Below, one piece after another: positions 1 through 12,000 of a stretch of 64,000 bases of DNA. The notes under the pieces were generated by a model. It worked only from the letters and a program-made list of their open reading frames with translations. It did no database searches and was not told the DNA's origin. Position 1 is the stretch's first letter. Each line of letters begins with the position of its first letter. Position numbers and translations under genes: made by a program. The stretch comes from Artemia franciscana (taxonomy: Eukaryota; Arthropoda; Branchiopoda; Anostraca; Artemiidae): contig NC_088873.1 of the NCBI RefSeq assembly GCF_032884065.1, positions 29,807,658 through 29,871,657 of the forward strand, given 5' to 3'.

Positions 1-2691
1 GCAATAAGAAACATATGACTGGACAAGACAGAAGAAAAGAAGTTTCAGGATAGATCCAGGAAATGTGTATCTAAGTTTTCGAATGATACCCGAACTCCGT
101 GAGACCTTCACCCTAATCATGGCTACATGGTTTCTGAATGAAAGGTTCTCATCAAGCAGGATACCAAGAAACCGGACCACCCTATTCTCTGGTCTACACA
201 TGGAGCCTTGTGACACCTGAAGGTGTGTAAGCTGAGGAAAAGCTACACCAATTCGAGAAAAAAATAAGAAAATGTGATTTACCAAACATTCAAGACCAAG
301 TAATTGGCATCAAACCATGACATAACTCTCTCAAATGATGCCACAAGTTTATACTTGATATCACATTCCGTTTTCCCAAAGGTCCCAAGAGTGGTATCAT
401 CAGTAAAAACAACAAGAAAATCTTCATTAGAAAAAATATTGGAACATGACTGAGCATCAGTCTGACCCAGCTTGCAACATGCCAGAGACCTGGTGTTTTT
501 TACAGCCGAAATCAGATCATTAACATAAATCAAAAATAAAATGGGACCAAGAACTGATCCCTGCGGGACGTCATAATATACTTCAGAAGGGTTCCGGAAA
601 AGCAGATCAATTGAAATAAGCCTACCAGAAAGATATGAATCAAACCAAGAATAAGCGTTTGATCTTATACCAATATGTGATAGTTTCCAAAGAAGAATCC
701 GATGAGTCAAGGAATCAAAAGCTTTACGAACATCCAAAAATGAAGCTGCCGGGATATGACCAGAATCTATTGCCGAATGAATGAACTTCGATAAAGCTGC
801 GCAAGCATGCTCCGTAGAGTGACTCGCTCAGAATCCAAACTGGAAATCATGCAAAAAATCCTTTTGCATCCAGAAAACTAAGAAGCCTGGATAGCATAGC
901 CTTCTCAAAAATTTTGCTGAAAACAGATAGGAGAGAAATTGGACTATAATTAGCAGGATCACTCCAAGAACCACCTTTATAGAGTACTATAACCTTAGCT
1001 CGCATGAGAGATTCAGGAAAAATACCTTTCTCGAAAGACAGATTGACGAGCTTAGTCAGTGGTGACAGAATAGCAGGCAGAATGGCACGGATAACCCTTG
1101 TAGGAATTTCGTCTGGTCCTGAAGAGGATGATCCTTTAAGAGCATTCACGATACGAGCTACCTCAAATTCAGAAACAGAATTCAAGACCATTGACTTCAA
1201 ACATGAGGGTCCAAGAAAGGCTCTGAAATCACAACGAAAAGTTGCAGAGCTTGTAGAGGAAGCAGTTACCTTTCCTATATTAGCAAAATAAGAGGTAAGC
1301 TCTAGCTGAACATCCACATCTCCTTGGACGGTTTTACCATCGATTTTCAGCATTGATGGAACTGAAGGCAGAGGTGGAGCAGGTCTAAGAACTGAATTAA
1401 TTAAATACCATGCCTTCCTTACATCCTTCCCACATTCAGAAAATTTCCTATGATAATACTGAGACTTTGCCTTCCGACACAGAGAATTAAATATATTCCT
1501 ATAGGCCTTGAATTGTTCGTGATGAACTAAAGATGGTGAAGCCTTACAAAGCTTCCACAAATAATTTTTCCTTTTCCAGCTTTTATGGAGACCTGGAGTC
1601 ATCCATGGATTCAGTGTTGCTATCCTTTTCGAGGTATGGGGCGCTGAACCCCACTTGTAAATTTCCAGGATTCCTTCTTTAACTAAATCATAAAAGGAAT
1701 CAAAAGACTGGTTAAAATCTGAATCAGAAACCAAACTACCCCATGGTACATAAGCCAGACGAGAATTAAGTAGACTAAGCTCAGTATCACCATAACGGAA
1801 AAATGGGAGATTAGATGGTGATGCTATACGCTGCGCTTGATCAGCACTGTTATATCGGGAAATAGCGGGAAAATGATCAGAAATATCACTAACCAGCACC
1901 AAATTATCTAAAACATCTAATGACGAAAAAATATTATCGATAAGAGACGCTTCTGTTTCTGTAACTTGGGTTGGTATACAAACTGAAGGTAGAGTTCCCG
2001 AAGAGAGCATCATTGACAAAAAATCAATAGTTGAAGCAGAATTTTGATCCAGCAGGTTGAGGTTAAAGTCACCCATAAGGATTAGTTCATAGGGATGTTT
2101 TTGGACTGAGTCCAAAACTTCTTCCAGAACTTTCAAAAATGAAGGAATAGATCCATTGGGGGACCTATAAACCAAACCCACAACTAAACACTTGCGCATT
2201 GATTTAATCTCAATAAATAGGGATTCAAAGATTCCTTCCTCATTTCTGCTCAAATCATTTTGGACATTATATGCAAGACGATCAGCAATATAAAGCATAA
2301 GGCCACCTCTCGCCATCTGTTTCCTATTTAGCCTCTCCATCTTATATCCTGGAATATCTAGAAGGATATCCTTTTTTGAATCCGGGAAAGTTTCACATAA
2401 TCCTATAACATCAGGAGTTCCATCACTAACGATCCGTTTCAGCTCATCAAAAGACGTGCAGAGTCCCTGAATGTTCAGATGAAACACAGAGAAAATATAA
2501 TCTCGTTTACAGGAGGCAGAACCATTTAATTGCGAAACATACTTACTTTTAAAAGCCGAATTAGAATCATTATTCATCTGATTTCTATTTCCAATTAAAT
2601 TATTAATAATATTTTCAATATCTAAAAGATTATTTTGTAAATCAAGTAAACGATCCCCCAAAGAGTTGATACCAGCCTGGCCACTACTCAT
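1..2691 (-). pseudogene. LINE ORF2: endonuclease and reverse transcriptase, broken
   Basis: ORF2 would nick the target DNA and prime reverse transcription of the LINE RNA. The ATG at 2691-2689 begins MSSGQAG. The endonuclease part shows VFHLNIQGL, LCET, GGLMLYI, VGLVYRSPN, LMGDFNLNLL, LIDNIF and SDHFPAI, the usual order for AP-type LINE endonucleases. The reverse transcriptase part shows FLDVRKAFDSL (motif A), PQGSVLGPILFLIYVND (motif B) and FTDDTTLG (motif C, catalytic DD kept), then WFDANYLVLN in the thumb. Three breaks are visible: a frame change in the A-run near 853-858 (plus strand), an in-frame TGA at 828-830 (GF-stop-ASH, where arginine is usual), and a frame change near 283-292. Coding-like sequence continues to position 1, so the C-terminus lies outside. 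Confidence 0.9.
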
Positions 2692-3179
2692 GGTGAATTG
2701 CAGTTCCGCACCACGACCAAGCCCACCAGACCACAGGTATAAAAAAAAATATAAGGAACGAAGAGTAAAAAATAATATAATCAAGGTATGGATAAATAAT
2801 CATAATAAAATCAAGGTAAGAATAAATAAGAAAAAACAGGGAAAGAGAAGAAAAAAGAAACAAGGAAAAACTAAGAACTCCTCCCCCATGCCTCTCCCAT
2901 TGAAAAGTAAAAGCACTAAAACTCACAGTAAATGGGTTTGTTCTAATACTATACTGTTGGTGCAAAAAAAAAAAAACAACAAATAGCAATACAATAGAAA
3001 AGACACAATATTTGTTGCAGCAGAAGATACCACTATATAAGTCACTATTACTATTTTTATTGCATCGGATCAAACTAACTCAACAAATAATTCAAGCAAT
3101 ACTTTTTTCTTATCAAAACACAAAAAGTGTCCGGGCTTCCACAAACTCACTAAACAAAAAAAAAGAAAAAATAATATTC

Positions 3180-3778
3180 AGTCATGTAATCCAGTCCATA
3201 GAATTGCCCCGGCCATTTCCTTGCCTTCGCTGTCGTTGCGTTTGAATCAGGCTACTAATATCTGGTGGGATTTCATCAAACAAAAACATTTCCACTGGTC
3301 CTTTTTTAAGGCGACGAATACATAAAGATGGTGGTATGGATCTCGGAATCCAAGTTTCAAAACCTGTTTTTTCACGAATACTGGTTCGGATAGCTAAACG
3401 TTTTTTTTCGAACTTCTCGAACAGACGGGGGAGAATCATCGGATAGAAAAACATTCTGATTGCCCATGATAGTTTTTTTACGAAGATTTCGAGCCTGTTT
3501 TAGAACTGCCACTTTCAGCTCCCTGTTCTCTATGATAACTTTTGTCAGCTTTTTTTCAGGCTTAACATCAGCTACCCTGTATCTGGGTACCTCATGGATT
3601 CCAAGGCATGATGAAATTATACTATCGAAAATCGCCTTAGCGTTTACAGTATCAATCGCTGTCACGTTCCATACTAGAATATTTTTATCAGTTTCTTTAC
3701 TTTCCAGCTTCATCATTGTATGCCTTAGGCTAGATAACTGCGATTTCAGTAAAGAATTTTCATCAAACAGCACAAAAA
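3180..3778 (-). pseudogene. LINE ORF1 remnant, 5'-truncated and frameshifted
   Basis: This is the C-terminal half of an ORF1-type RNA-binding protein of a CR1-like LINE. The segment KNILVWNV, then VPRYRVADV, then KVAVLKQARNLRKKTI, then VFLSDDSPPSVREVRKK has the layout of the RRM-like ORF1 fold, where a variable helix precedes the VRE-RKK signature. Reading continues in another frame as KKRLAIRTSIREKTGF; the change of frame coincides with a run of eight T at about 3402-3409 on the plus strand. The N-terminal coiled-coil part is missing because the element is truncated at 3778. The frame ends at 3182, about 490 bp ahead of ORF2. Between them (2692-3180) are A-rich low-complexity tracts and no credible coding sequence. 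Confidence 0.7.
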
Positions 3779-4697
3779 TAATAATCTCTGTTCGTTTTAA
3801 GTTTCAATGCTACTCCTTACTTTCAATTGAAAAAACGTTTTCATGTTAATTTTTTCATTGTTTTTTATAGTAATGCTAGAAAATCCTGCGCCCTTTTCAT
3901 TGAATTTTTCGTCCCCCATGACATATTCCTCCAAGGAAAGATCCTCCCAAATAACCCCCTCCCCTCAACCCCACCACCCAAACCAAAAATATCCCCCTGA
4001 AAAACGTCAGTACACTTCCCAATAACCATTACTGTATGTAAACACTGGTCAAAGTTTGTAACTTCCAGCCCCTCCCCCAGGGATTGTGGGGGAGTAAGTC
4101 ATTCCAAAAGACATAGTTATTATGGTTTTCGACTATGCGGAACAAAATGGCTATCTCAAAATTTTGATTCGTTGACTGTGGGAAAAAATAAGCGTGGGAG
4201 GGGGCCTAGGTGCTCTCCAATTTTTTTTGGTCACTTAAAAAGAGCACTATAACTTTTCATTTCCGTTAGAATGAGCCCTCTTGCGACATTCTAGGACCAC
4301 TTGGTTGATACGATGACCCCTGGGGAAAAGAAAAAAAAAATAAACACTCACCCGTGATTTGTCTTCTGGCAAAAACTACGAAATTCCACATTTTTGTAGA
4401 TAGGAGCTTGAAATTTTGTTATAGGGTTCTCTGATACGCCGAATGCGATGGTGTGATTTTCATTAAGATTCTATGACTTTTAGGGGGTGTTTCCCCCTGT
4501 TTTCCAAAATAAGGCAAATTTTCTCAGGCTCGTAACTTTTGATGGGTAAGACTTTGATAAAACTTATATATTTAGAATCAGCATGAAAATTTTATTCTTT
4601 TGATGTATCTTTTAGCATCAAAATTCCGTTTTTTAGAGTTTTGTTTACTATTGAGCCGGGTCGCTCCTTACTACAGTTCGTTACCACGAACTGTTTG
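3779..4697 (-). repeat. Family A copy, cut on its 3' side by the LINE
   Basis: This is the 5' half of a family A element in minus orientation. It ends in the diagnostic 5' hairpin, seen here as CACGAACTGTTTG at 4697. It includes the GGGGGAGTAAGTCA block, the CGATACGATGACCCC block and the TATTGAGCCGGGTCG block found in all other copies. The left limit at 3779 is exactly where LINE sequence begins, so the 3' palindrome of this copy presumably lies beyond the other end of the LINE. Confidence 0.85.
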
Positions 4698-4909
4698 ATA
4701 GATTCAGATTACGCAAAATGAGTAATTAAAGGAGTTTTATGTGGTAGTATATTTCTACAGTCTATTTTTCTTGGAGTTCAATTACTATTTTGTATAATGG
4801 GACGAAAGAGGAAGAAGGAAAAATCTGACGAGTTGTTTCTCACATCCAGTCCTATGGAAGGAATTACAGACTGTTAAAGAAAATTCAACTACGTTAAATG
4901 AGCGTAAAT

Positions 4910-5097
4910 CGCTCTTTACGCTAAAGTTTGACTCTTTGCCACAATTTTACTTTTTAAAACAATTAAAAGCTTTAGCGTAAAGAGTGAGGGATTGCGGAGG
5001 GGACAACCCATTTCATATACGGAGTAATTTCTGTTCGTTTTAAGTTTTAATATCGCTCCTTACTTTCAGTTAAAAAAAATGGTTTTTTTTATTTAAT
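4910..5097 (+). repeat. Solo 3' palindrome of family A
   Basis: Only the 3' terminal palindrome is present: CGCTCTTTACGCTAAAG, a loop of about 45 bases, CTTTAGCGTAAAGAG, then CATATACGGAGTAATTTCTG, TCGCTCCTTACTTTC and the terminal ATTTAAT at 5097. The outer half of the left arm and everything upstream are missing. Confidence 0.8.
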
Positions 5098-6010
5098 CCA
5101 AAAAAATTTGTTTCAGTCTAATAAGTAAATAGCACTGGGTGGGGGAATGGGCCTCCCCTGGAACTGAAAAAAGGCTATAGGCGTTGTTTTCAGGCTAATA
5201 AGTGGATAGCAATTGGAGCGGGTTTGCCCCTCTGCTGTGCCCTAATAACTACAGACTGATAATATTTTCTACGTTCAGGCTAATATATCTTTTTTTAAAG
5301 ATTAAAATCGTAACTGTTTCGATGGGGAAATAAATTTACAGTATTTTCAGGTTCACCTAGCGATATTGTCGCCAGTAGCTAAAGAGGTCAACATTGATGG
5401 CATGGAGACTTTTGTCCTTTCACTGCTACCGACAATCTGTAACTGTCTCTGAACGGGAGAGGGTAAATTTATCTTGTGAGGGGTGAATCAACTTTTATTT
5501 TGGTACTTTTGTAGCAATAACGATCTTAACGTTAACTTTTTAGATAGTCTATTTGAGCAACTGCCCCCCCCCCCAATGAGGTCAAGAGGCTACTAGATGA
5601 TCGGGGGGACTAGGACAATCTGGAAGTGGTTCACTCGTCCTATTGCCTGATTTTTACCTCTGTAATTTTTCCTTGCATAATGTTTATGTCCTTAGGGCTA
5701 GGTTTGGGGATCCATACGACACCCTAACAGCTACTAGTATTTATTTGGACACTACAGACAAAGTGGGCACTAATACGTGGGCATACATGAACGCATATGT
5801 GGGCAAGATTTGAGCTTTTCTTCAATATCATATTCAAAAGGGAGTGGAGTAAGATAACATTAGGCATCCGTCACGCAATTTTTTTTTTATTTTAACTGGA
5901 AATCTGGTGAAGATTACCCACCTTACATGCAGACCAAAATTTTGTAAAATTATGGATTACTGTGGTAATAAAAGCATACAAAAAAAGACAGTATAAGTCT
6001 AGAGATGAAC
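5098..6010. other. Non-coding stretch, no gene seen
   Basis: No coding sequence could be supported. It holds two diverged copies of a short unit (TCTAATAAGTAAATAGCACT at about 5117 and the related segment at about 5192), several C and G homopolymer tracts, and otherwise unplaced A+T-rich sequence. It lies 3' of locus 1. Confidence 0.5.
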
Positions 6011-6011
6011 G

Positions 6012-6017
6012 TTTATT
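6012..6017 (-). terminator. Polyadenylation signal of locus 1
   Basis: AATAAA on the minus strand, 63 bases past the TAG stop at 6080-6082, in a plausible position for 3' end formation of the glycine/tyrosine-rich gene. Confidence 0.6.
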
Positions 6018-6079
6018 CACAATAAATACGTAAATCATATAAAACAGACGTTGCCAAGAGTCTTAAGACGGGAAAAAAT

Positions 6080-9000
6080 CTATCCATAAAATGGCCTTCC
6101 AAAACCACGGTAGCCATATCCACCACGATAACCATAACCACCAAATCCACGATATCCATAGCCTCTATATGGACGATATCCTTAAAAAGAAAAATTAATG
6201 AAACAGTTTTTAATCATTTTCTTAAAATAAGAGACTGACGACTGACTTTAGTCTTTTGACATAAATCAGAAGACTGAAGTATTGTCAAAGCAAAGTATAG
6301 CCTACGGAAAACAGTGGAATCGCTTTATTTTTCCATGACAATTTAAGATAAAATGAAATAAACTAGATATATTTTTATTTACTAAAAATTCATTATGAAT
6401 TCTGCTTATAAATGCCCGGTTAGATTAAATTGCTTTTCAGTGCAGGATTTTGTCATATGTCCATGCTTAATCCGTGTTTATTGGTGATTGTTCAGACGTT
6501 TGAAAATAATATATGGTTGTATAATTACTTGCAAAGCATCAGATATTAGTAGGAAAAGTTTTAATTTTCTAATTTCCAGCTCTTTACTTAATTTACGCAG
6601 GGTGTCGACAAAGTGTGGGTTCATACAAATTTTATTAATAATTAAATCAAAAAGTTAACAGGTTTTTTCAACTGAAATTAAGAAGCAACAATAAAATATA
6701 AAAAGAACAGAAATTATTCCATGTATAGAAAAGTAGTAGCCCCACTGAATTCCTCGCTCTTCATCCTGAAGTTTTCTAGGGCATTAAAAAAAAGTTTTTT
6801 TATTGATCTTATTAAATGGTCCTTGTTCTTCAGGAGTTGTTCTTAAGGAACTGGAGTGACAAATCAAAATTTAGGGTAGAGAGCAAGGTATTGAAAGGGG
6901 GGCATCCCCTCATATACGTAATAATTTCTGTTCGTTTTTTAGTTTCTATCCTGGTCCTTACTTTCAGTAAAAAAAACTTTTTTTTCAATTCTGATCATTT
7001 TTCAAGTAATGCTAGGATATTCAGCTCTCCTCCATGGATAATAGCATCTCCCTACGCAAAATACCTCCATAGAAATATCCTTCCACGTAACTCCTCCCCT
7101 CAAAAACCCTTTACAATTCTTGAGGAAAATTCCCACCGGACAATTATTGCAGTTGTTTTGATCTGAAAAATTAATTTTAGCACACTTTCATTTGAAAAAG
7201 TAATTTGCGATTATTTTTCAGATCATGCGGAAGTCTACCTTCGGAGAAACTTTTCCCAGCACCCCCCCCCCCCCCTCAGTGGTGAACTGTTTCTGCAGAT
7301 ACTTCCCCGGTGGAAGATTTCTAAAGTCGAAGATTCCCTATGGAGAATTTATTGAGAGGACAATAATTTTCCCCAAACAAATATATCATTTAGACAATTT
7401 CAACTCTATGAACGTTTCCCTGGGAGGGTTACCCTAAACTTATCCACATGTTAAACTGACTTGGTAAAGAGAAAGTAGGAAAAATACAAGAGCTTCGTAC
7501 AGGTTTCAGGCAAAAGTTTCAGGTAAGTTTATCCATCACAAACTTCTCTCACCACTCAAAAGTACCAAATCGATTCATTTTCTTTTGACTGATCCAGTAT
7601 ACGATCCGGTAAAAAAAAACAACATAAATAAATAGAGTATACAAATTTTTATGTACCCAAACTTCGTGGACACCCGGTGTTTTTTTATCAGTTGTACTAA
7701 TAATGTTGAATCAGTTCAGCAAAAATTTCATGTTTCTAGTTTTGACCGTTTTACGATCTAGTATTAACCAACAAATAAACCTACACACTTGATTTAAGCT
7801 TGAAACATTTCTTGTACTAAACCATTTTGTTATAAAAATAAAATTTTATTCATAAAATAAAAAAAGAAATAAAAAAAAGAAATCTGAATTTGTTAAAATG
7901 GTAACAAGTGTTTAATAGGTTGAAGATGTAATTTGAGTTCTCATTAAAATCAACTGAGGGCCAAGGTAAGCTAAAAAAGGGTTAAATGCCCAAGGCGAAG
8001 ATTCTTCTTGGCACCTGGATCATATCCCTTTAGCATTTGCAAGCTTGCCAGAGGGAAGGAGATTTTGTAATTCCTTCCAGGCTTAAGCTGTCGTATAAAG
8101 TCACTTCGGGCCGCGCCTTTTTTCGTCTTTTAATACTCCTTTGTATTTCGTGGTTGCAAAATTATCATACAAGTTTTGCTTATCCTTTTCTCTCCAAGCA
8201 ATGACACCTTGATTGCAATAATTTTTAATTCAATTGCAAATATGTTTCGAATAGAGGAGTAAGAGAACAAAAGCAAAATTATCATACAAGTTTTGCTTAT
8301 CCTTTTCAAACAGTTCGTGGTAACGAACTGTAGTAAGGAGCGATCCAGCTCAATAGTAACCAAAACTCTAAAAAATTGCATTTTGATATCAATAGCTACA
8401 GCAAAAGAATCGCATTTTAATGCTGATTTTAAATATATAAGTTTCATCAAGTTTAATCTTACCCATCAAAAGTTACGAGCCTGAGAAAATTTGCCTTATT
8501 TAGGAAAATAGGGGGGAACACCCTCTAAAATTCGTAGGATCTTAATGAAAATGACACCATTAGATTCAGCGTATCAGAGAACCGTACTGTAGAAGTTTCA
8601 AGCTCCTATCCACAAAAATGTGGAATTTTGTATTTTTTGCCAGAAGACAAATCACGGGTGTGTGTTTATATGTTTGTTTGTTTTTTTGTTTTTTTTTCCC
8701 AGGGGTCATCGTATCGACCAAGTGGTCCTAGAATCTCGCAAGAGGGCTCATTCTAACGCAAAGGAAAATTTCTAGTGCTCTTTTTAAGTGACCAAAAAAA
8801 TTGGAGGGCATCTAGGCCCCCTTCCACGCTCATTTTTTCCCAGAGTCAACGGATCAACATTTTGAGATAGTAATTTTGTTCAGCATAGTCGAAAACGATA
8901 ATAAATATGTCTTTGGGGATGACTTACTCCCCCACAATCCCTGGGGGAGGGGCTGCAAGTTACAAACTTTGACCAGTGTTTACATATGGTAATGGTTATT

Positions 9001-12000
9001 GGGAAGTGTACAGACGTTTTCAGGGGGATTTTATTTTGTTTGGGGGTGGGGCTGAGCAGAGGGGGCTATGTTGGAGGATCTTTCCTTGGAGGAATCTGTC
9101 ATGGGGGAAGAAAAATTCAATGAAAAGGGCGCAGGATTCTCTAGCATTACTATAAGAAAACAATGAAAAATAAACATGAAAACGTTTTTTCAAATGAAAG
9201 GATGAAATAGCATTGAAACTTAACACGAACAGAGATTATTACGCATATGAGGGGTTCTAAAAACATTTTAGCATAAAGAGCGAGGTATTTAGGAGGAGAT
9301 AAATACCTTGCTCTTTATGCTAAAGTATTTTTAGTAATTTCAACTATTTATTCTACGGCCTTCCTTATTCAGGGGTCATTCTTAAATAATCGGGACAAAA
9401 CTTACGATTTAGTGTAAAGAGCAAGGTATTAACGAGGGTACAAACCCCCTCGTATACATAATAAAAATATAAGGTTATGAAAGTCTGTTACGTAAGTTAA
9501 TTCTTAAGTTACGTATATTTTTTACTAATAAAAACGTTCGTTAAAAATTAAAAGTTCTAGTTGCCTTTTTAAGTAACCGAAAAATTGGAGGGCAACTAGG
9601 CATCCTTCTCCACCCCTTATTTCTCAAAATCGTTTGATCAAAACTAAGAGAAAGCCATTTAGCCAAAAAAAGAATTAATATACAACTTTCATTTTAATAA
9701 TTTATGTTTGGAGAGCCAAAATCAAACATGCATTAATTCAAAAACGTTCAGAAATTAAATAAGAAAAACTAGTTTTTTTAACTGAAAGTAAGGAGCGATA
9801 TTAAAACTTAAAACGAACAGAAATTACTCCGTATATGAAATGGGTTGTCCCCTCCGCAATGCCTCGCTCTTTACGCTAAAGCTTGACTTTTTGCCACAAT
9901 TCTACTTTTTAAAACAATTAAAAGCTTTAGCGTAAAGAGCGAGGGATTGCGGAGGGGACAACCCATTTAATATACGGAGTAATTTCTGTTCGTTTTAAGT
10001 TTTAATGTCGCTCCTTACTTTCAGCTAAAAAAATTAGTTTTTTTTATTTAATCTCTCCAAGCAATGACACCTTGATTGCAATAATTTTCAATTCAACTGC
10101 AAATATGTTTCGAATAGAGGAGTAAGAGAACAAAAGCAAAATTATCATACAAGTTTTGCTTATCCTTTTCTCTCCAAGCAATGACATCTTGATTGCAATA
10201 ATTTTTAATTCAACTGCAAATATGTTTCGAATAGAGGAGTAAGAGAACAGTAAGCCATATTGCTACTTATTGTCAAAAAAACTTATTTTTATTTTCTTTT
10301 TTTTAAATATGGAAATGTTAAAGATTCTGAAATTCAAACTCACCTATCAAATGTGTCAAAAATTCCCTTCAAAAGGTTTGTATTTTCTGCAGGAGCAAAA
10401 TTTAGCCAATAAGTTTGCTATAGCGATTTGAAAGTAGATATTTGTGCTAGTAGTTACAAAAACTCTAAGAAGTGCTATCTTGACAAAAATGAATCAACAG
10501 TTCATTAAGTAATTAAAAATCTAAAAATTGAAAGTTTGGCAACGATTTATACATCAAAAGGACTGAATTTTTATGCTGATTCTAAGCATAAATATTTATT
10601 AAAATATTCATAAGAAATCACTATAAAAGTTAATTATTAAAATTATTTAGTGTCACCCATAAAATCTTAAAATCCAGGGAAAATTTGCCTAACTTTCAAA
10701 AAAAGAAGGAAACAAACCCAAAAGTTGAAGCAATTTCGATGAAAAATATAATATTTGAATGAACATATGAGAGAAACTTGTTGTTAAGGCTTCTAGTCCC
10801 TATCTAAATAAATTTGAGTTTTACTGGGTTTTTTTCGCTAGCAGTTTAGTCAAACAGGTCATGGTAATGAACTGTAAGTAAGGAGCGACTCAGCTCAATA
10901 ACAACTAAAACTCTAAAAAAGGAACTTTCATGCCAACAGATATATTAAAAGAATCAGATTCTCTCGAAGTTTCATTAACTTTGGTGTTGCCTATGAAAGT
11001 TTAAGAGCCTGAGAAAATTTGCCAAATTTTCCAAAAAAGGAAGAGAAAACCCATAGAAGTCATAGAATCTTAATTAAAATAACACTATCAGATTCAGTAA
11101 ATCAGAGAACCCCGCTGTAGAGGTTTCAAGCTCCTATCTGCAAAAATGTTGAATTTTGTATTTTTTGCCAGGTGAAAGATCACAGATGCGTGTTTATTTG
11201 TTTATTCGTTGTTGTATTTTCCCCAAGGGGGGATTGTATCAACCCAGTGGTCCTAGAATATAATGAGAGGGTTCATTTGAGTGAAAATCAAAAGTTGTAG
11301 TGCTCTGTTTACGTGAAACACGGATTAGAGGACAATTAGGCCCACTCTGGTTTTTCCTCAAAATCGTCCAATTTAAATTTCTTGATAGCCATTTTGTTCA
11401 TCATAGTTTAAAAGCCCAACAACTCTATATAAATTGTCCTTCTCCACCCTCAACAGCCCCAGTAGAAAGGTCTTTAAGTTAAAAAATTGTATATTGACTA
11501 CACATAGTATTTGTTATTGGAAAGCATGCATACATTTTAAGGTGGGAAAACACATTTTCTGCTGTATTTTTTTCACCGGTGAAATCTCCATAGGGAGGGA
11601 GGTTCCAGGGGAGGAATTGGGTGAATCTACCAGAACTCATATACAAACTCATTTCACAAAATGTTCTTATTCTTATACAGCATGCTCAATTTTATGCATG
11701 GAGTTTTTAAGTGTATTTGTCAGGGATAAATTTTTAGAAATATTGAACTTTGTGGATAGTATATTCATAGGAAGGATATTTCCCCATAGAAATGGGGTCA
11801 GATTTCCTGGGTTTATTTAAAAAACGATCAGAAAAAAAAACAAAAAAAAACAAGTTTTTTGAACTGAAAGTGAAGAGCAACGTTAAAACTCAACACCTCA
11901 CTCTATACTCTAAATTTAATCTTTTAACTCTAAAAGAGTCAACCCCCCGCGAATATGCAGTAATTTATGTTCGTTTTAAGTTTAATATTGCACAATTCAC

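Larger units (their letters stand above)
1..3778 (-). mobile_element. CR1-like LINE, 5'-truncated, 3' end outside window
   Basis: A non-LTR retrotransposon lies on the minus strand with two coding parts in LINE order: an ORF1-type nucleic-acid-binding protein (3778-3180), a gap of about 490 bp, then an ORF2 with AP-type endonuclease and reverse transcriptase (2691 to below position 1). The 5' end stops abruptly inside ORF1 at 3778, where family A repeat sequence begins without a gap. This looks like a 5'-truncated copy that landed in an older family A element. The 3' end is not seen because it lies beyond position 1. The reading frames carry several breaks, so the copy is dead. Clade placement within the CR1/L2/Daphne group is by motif style only. 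Confidence 0.9.

Noticed and set aside
2684-3073. A 129-codon hydrophobic frame between LINE ORF1 and ORF2
   Set aside because: The composition follows from T-rich low-complexity DNA, it overlaps the start of ORF2, and no motif is seen.
8307-10052. Family A as an ordinary MITE
   Set aside because: The ends are not simple terminal inverted repeats, and two reconstructable empty sites show no target duplication of 2 bp or more.
8307-10052. Family A as a classical Helitron
   Set aside because: The first bases can be read as TC, but the 3' end is ATTTAAT with no CTRR, and insertion is not between A and T. Only a relative with different ends would remain possible.
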